A DNA stretch of 8,879 nt from contig JAIPDY010000133.1 in assembly GCA_021737445.1 (NCBI GenBank), forward strand, positions 1-8,879. The letters run 5' to 3'. Position 1 is the first letter of the stretch. Every line of letters begins with the position of its first letter. The position numbers and the translations under genes are program-made. Below the pieces are notes generated by a model. That model was given only the letters and a program-made list of their open reading frames with translations. It made no database searches and had not been told where the DNA came from. Source of the stretch: Desulfotignum sp. Its GTDB lineage: Bacteria > Desulfobacterota > Desulfobacteria > Desulfobacterales > Desulfobacteraceae. Positions 6,291 to 8,879 of the stretch are shown here, in pieces.

Positions 6291-6674
6291 TTGAAAATAC
6301 CCCCATATCAAATACAGAATGTGCTCAAGCTTTACTTCAGGCAGCTGGGTGAAGGAAAAATCCTGGGCAGGTCAGGCAAGGCCGGCCCTGTTGCCAATGC
6401 ACCTGACAACAGCAGAACGATTTCATCTGATGGTACCCGCAAAATCATCATTGCCAAAGTTGCAGCCGGAATCGTTAAAAAAATCATCACCGAAGGGACC
6501 ACAAAAATCAGAGAGCAAACACCCGGCAATGGAGGACCCGCACCTGCCGAAAAAACTGTCTGGCACCGGGAAAAAAATGGGTTCACCTATGTATTTGTGG
6601 ACAGGCACAACAACAAAACAACCCGGATCGCCCGGGGTATAACCGAAACAGTGCCGCACACCCCGAAAGACTAA
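6291..6674 (+). CDS. Small conserved protein, possibly DVU0524-like; function unknown
   Basis: This 127-residue protein has no signal peptide or membrane segment. The N-terminus (IPPYQIQNVLKLYFRQLGEG) and a middle stretch (RTISSDGTRKIIIAKVAAGI from about 42) resemble, from memory, the DVU0524 family that deltaproteobacteria often encode beside flgM; this is a tentative link and no flagellar gene is in view. Residues 65-90 are polar and Gly/Pro-rich, and the C-terminus (GFTYVFVDRHNNKTTRIARG) could form a small beta unit. The TTG start at 6291 is supported by GGGAG at 6278-6282, 8 bases away; the next in-frame ATG is far inside. It follows the aldolase stop by 21 bases, so the two are probably co-transcribed, and its stop overlaps the convergent mazG stop. 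Confidence 0.6.
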   Translation: MKIPPYQIQNVLKLYFRQLGEGKILGRSGKAGPVANAPDNSRTISSDGTRKIIIAKVAAGIVKKIITEGTTKIREQTPGNGGPAPAEKTVWHREKNGFTYVFVDRHNNKTTRIARGITETVPHTPKD

Positions 6675-7453
6675 TCCTGATCATGGGCCTGTTTTGCCCG
6701 GGACCAGAACCGCTCTTTTTGTTCTGCTGACATGCCTTCCAGGGTCATGTTTTGTTTGATCAGCTCCGCCTCCATAACCCGGAACCTGCCTTCGAATTTG
6801 GCTGTGGCCCGGGCCAATGCGGTCTCTGGATGGAATCCGGCAAACCGGGCCACATTCACCAGAGAAAACACAATATCCCCAAACTCCAACATGGCCCCGT
6901 CTTCATCCCCTTTTTCCAGGGCAGCCTCAAACTCCGAAATTTCACTTTTCACCGTGTCCAGCACCTGGTGAATGTTTTCCCATTCAAATCCCTGCTTGAC
7001 CGCGGATCTGGATACCTTCATGGCCCGCAGAAGCCCGGGCATGCCCCTGGGAACGGCATCCATGGCAGAAGAACGGGCAGAACCGGTTTTCTCCAGGGTT
7101 TTGATCCGTTCCCACTGATCCAGAAGATCTGACTGGGTCTTTACAACCGCATTTTCATAGACATGGGGATGACGGCGGATCATTTTTTCCACTACTGTAT
7201 CCACCACCCTGGATATGGGAATCTGTCCGGTTTCATGGAAGATCTCCATGATAAACAGAATCTGGAACAGCACATCCCCCATTTCCTCACAGGTGTTGTC
7301 CAAGTCATGGTTGACAAGGGCCTCCTGAAGCTCGTAAACTTCCTGGGCCAGGCATTTCCACATGGTGACCGGAGTCTGCCTGCGGTCCCATTCACACCCG
7401 TTTTTCCCCCTCAGGGTCTGGATAACATCCAGGACAGGGGCCAATGTTTCCAA
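6671..7453 (-). CDS. mazG: Nucleoside triphosphate pyrophosphohydrolase MazG
   Basis: MazG hydrolyses (d)NTPs to monophosphate and pyrophosphate, cleaning nucleotide pools and, in E. coli, limiting ppGpp-linked effects. The 260-residue, two-domain layout is standard. Domain one shows GCEWDRRQT (19-27), metal-binding E38/E41 and EEMGD at 56-60, then the typical RRHPHVY at 93-99. Domain two shows KSEISEFEAAL (169-179) and LEFGD at 189-193, then FSLVNVARF. The start appears to be TTG at 7453: GGAGG at 7467-7463 lies 9 bases upstream, and the next Met (residue 31) would remove the WDxxQT motif. The first 62 bases overlap the end of cvpA, implying coupled translation. No terminator is visible before the convergent gene. 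Confidence 0.93.
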   Translation of the reverse strand: METLAPVLDVIQTLRGKNGCEWDRRQTPVTMWKCLAQEVYELQEALVNHDLDNTCEEMGDVLFQILFIMEIFHETGQIPISRVVDTVVEKMIRRHPHVYENAVVKTQSDLLDQWERIKTLEKTGSARSSAMDAVPRGMPGLLRAMKVSRSAVKQGFEWENIHQVLDTVKSEISEFEAALEKGDEDGAMLEFGDIVFSLVNVARFAGFHPETALARATAKFEGRFRVMEAELIKQNMTLEGMSAEQKERFWSRAKQAHDQD

Positions 7454-7994
7454 TGGGGTTACCCTCCTTTGTTTTAGACTTCTCCACCTTCATTTTTTCC
7501 AGTTTTTCCAAAAAATTGACCCGCATGTTTCTGGAAATAAAAAGGGTCATGGCCCTGGATATCCTGGCAAGATAGGGGGCTGATTCAGATTTTGCCATAA
7601 CCGGGGCAATCCCTGCCGGAACAAATGCCGTGAGCATGACAAAAAGAACAGATACGATCAAAGCACCTTTGGCTGTTCCGAAAATCATGCCGAATGTCCG
7701 GTCCACCCATCCCAGAAATACCAGATGCAAAATCCTGCGTATAAGGGCTGCCAGTAATCCCACCAGGATCAGGATACCGCAGAACAATATACAGAAACCA
7801 GTCAGGTGCCTGGTTGCCGGACTCTGAATCAAAAAAGCCAGATGGGGGGACAGGATCCAGTAATAGGTGAATGCCCCGTAAAACCCTGCAATAATACCAA
7901 CGATCCCTGATACCTCACGGATCAGGCCCCTGAATAATCCCCGGATCATGCAGAACATGACAATCACCAGGACAACCAGATCAAAACCGTTCAT
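7392..7994 (-). CDS. cvpA: CvpA family integral membrane protein
   Basis: CvpA-family proteins are small inner-membrane proteins; the E. coli member is needed for colicin V production and envelope stress tolerance, and the molecular role is unclear. The 200-residue product has four hydrophobic segments at about 3-18, 27-48, 65-86 and 103-126. The family pattern is clear: NGFDLVVLVIV at the start, the IRGLFRGLIREVSGIVGIIAGF loop-helix (17-38), and GMIFGTAKGALIVSVL (102-117). The C-terminal tail after about 160 is polar, with Lys/Glu-rich and CPGC (187-190) stretches, and its last 20 codons lie inside mazG. The ATG has AAGGGG about 4 bases upstream, which is close but usable. It is the first gene of the cvpA-mazG unit and divergent from phoH. 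Confidence 0.85.
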   Translation of the reverse strand: MNGFDLVVLVIVMFCMIRGLFRGLIREVSGIVGIIAGFYGAFTYYWILSPHLAFLIQSPATRHLTGFCILFCGILILVGLLAALIRRILHLVFLGWVDRTFGMIFGTAKGALIVSVLFVMLTAFVPAGIAPVMAKSESAPYLARISRAMTLFISRNMRVNFLEKLEKMKVEKSKTKEGNPIGNIGPCPGCYPDPEGEKRV

Positions 7995-8102
7995 GTTTCC
8001 CCTTTTTGATGAGTCTCCTCAAGTTTTATGAAATAGCAATTTCACTGTTTTTCCGTCAAGATTTTTATTGACCTTTCAGCAAATAAAATGCACCCTAGCC
8101 CC
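7995..8102. other. Divergent cvpA/phoH intergenic region
   Basis: This is about 108 bases of non-coding DNA between divergent starts. It contains the cvpA promoter candidate. For phoH, TTGACC (8068-8073) is the only good -35 match, but it would put initiation almost at the start codon, and the alternative TTTCAC/TTTATT pair (8040-8069) is weak. No operator-like repeat resembling the FadR sites was seen. Confidence 0.4.
8036..8059 (-). promoter_or_regulatory. Candidate promoter of cvpA-mazG
   Basis: On the minus strand TTGACG (8059-8054) is a good -35 element, but the -10 position holds only CTATTT or TATTTC at 17-18 bases spacing. The 11 bases around the -35 (CTTGACGGAAA) are identical to those at the oxidoreductase operon's candidate promoter. 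The initiation site would be about 35 bases before the cvpA start. Confidence 0.3.
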
Positions 8103-8879
8103 ATGAAAACCATTGAATTCGACAACATATCCGCAGCCCGGCGGCTGTTTGGATTTCATAACACCCACCTTGATAAAATTTCAAAAAGTTTCGGGATTAC
8201 TATCAATTCCAGGGGAAATGCTGTCACCCTTTCAGGAAAAACAGCAGATACCAGCCTGGCTCACAACCTGCTGGTTCAGTTGTACACCCTTTTAAAAGAA
8301 AATGTTTCCATGGAGCCCGGCGATCTGGATGCCGCCATTGCCATGATTAAAAAAGACGGCTCCGCCCGCCTGGAAACCCTGTTTCTGCACACGGTATTTG
8401 TAACCGCCAGAAACAAACCGATCCGGCCCAGGAGCCTGGCCCAGCTCAAGTATGTAAACGCCATTGAAAATCAGGACATTCTGTTTGCCATCGGGCCTGC
8501 GGGAACCGGGAAGACATACCTTGCCATGGCCATGGCCATGGCTGCTTTCTCCAAAGGAAATGTCCAAAAAATCATTCTCACCCGTCCGGCAGTGGAAGCT
8601 GGAGAGGCCTTAGGGTTTCTGCCCGGAGACCTGGCAGAAAAAATCAACCCCTATCTCAGACCTCTTTACGATGCTTTGTACGATATGCTTGATTTTGAAA
8701 AAGCCCGTGCCTATATTGAGCAGGAGATCATTGAAATTGCCCCTATCGCATTCATGCGGGGAAGAACCCTGAACAATGCATATATTATCCTGGATGAGGC
8801 CCAGAACCCGACCTCCCAGCAAATGAAAATGTTTTTAACCAGAATCGGATACGGCCCCAAAGGCATTGTGACCGGAGAT
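8103..8879 (+). CDS. phoH: PhoH family ATPase (partial, 3' end outside window)
   Basis: This is a P-loop ATPase of the PhoH/YbeZ type, linked in many bacteria to YbeY and RNA/ribosome maturation. The window holds 259 codons with no stop; full-length members are about 320-340 residues, so roughly the last 60-80 are missing. Visible features are an N-terminal domain (1-110) with the family's IRPRSLAQLKYVNAI stretch (107-121), the Walker A loop GPAGTGKT at 131-138, LTRPAVEAGEALGFLPGDL (159-177), and the Walker B YIILDEAQN at 227-235. The final residues, TGD, begin the sensor motif. The ATG at 8103 is adopted; an in-frame ATG at 8088 would add MHPSP, and neither has a clear ribosome binding site. 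A CATGGC hexamer repeated three times (8525-8542) encodes the AMAMAM helix after Walker A without changing its usual length. Confidence 0.93.
   Translation, partial: MKTIEFDNISAARRLFGFHNTHLDKISKSFGITINSRGNAVTLSGKTADTSLAHNLLVQLYTLLKENVSMEPGDLDAAIAMIKKDGSARLETLFLHTVFVTARNKPIRPRSLAQLKYVNAIENQDILFAIGPAGTGKTYLAMAMAMAAFSKGNVQKIILTRPAVEAGEALGFLPGDLAEKINPYLRPLYDALYDMLDFEKARAYIEQEIIEIAPIAFMRGRTLNNAYIILDEAQNPTSQQMKMFLTRIGYGPKGIVTGD

Noticed and set aside
8525..8542. Triple CATGGC tandem repeat in phoH as a possible slippage site
   Set aside because: The encoded AMAMAM matches the usual helix length after Walker A and the frame stays open, so it reads as normal coding sequence.

Overview
The window looks like chromosome from a sulfate-reducing or related anaerobic deltaproteobacterium, probably Desulfobacterales. 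This is inferred from remembered protein resemblance: an EtfAB pair with a fused membrane heme/Fe-S/CCG oxidoreductase, a 428-residue class II aldolase subtype, and a small protein resembling the DVU0524 family. Base composition is moderate, and strong AGGAGG-type ribosome binding sites precede several genes. No RNA gene, insertion sequence, CRISPR array or phage gene was seen.

Left block (about 67-4687, all minus strand). In transcription order this is a TetR-family regulator of the FadR/YsiA type, then a 687-residue membrane oxidoreductase, etfB and etfA. Together they form an electron-transfer route. Acyl-CoA dehydrogenases reduce the EtfAB flavoprotein, and the membrane protein should pass the electrons to the quinone pool. 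A Bacillus-type FadR is a fitting regulator because in Bacillus FadR controls beta-oxidation genes, including etfAB.

Centre (4688-6674). A 295-base AT-rich divergent intergenic region carries two near-identical operator-like sites. Each matches the remembered Bacillus FadR box at 16 of 18 positions. One overlies the regulator's likely promoter and the other the aldolase's. A weaker version (13 of 18) lies before the oxidoreductase operon. The plus-strand gene is a divergent class II fructose-bisphosphate aldolase, followed by a small protein of unknown function. The layout suggests one acyl-CoA-responsive regulon linking fatty-acid oxidation to glycolysis/gluconeogenesis.

Right block (6671-8879). 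mazG and cvpA form a minus-strand pair overlapping by 62 bases, with cvpA upstream. They are divergent from phoH, which runs off the right edge. These are ordinary housekeeping genes. Three genes (the regulator, the small hypothetical and mazG) appear to start at TTG.

Most interesting points: the three-site FadR-like operator set that includes an aldolase promoter, and an oxidoreductase whose first CCG domain keeps its fold-level sequence but has lost every cluster cysteine. No wholly new system was recognised.
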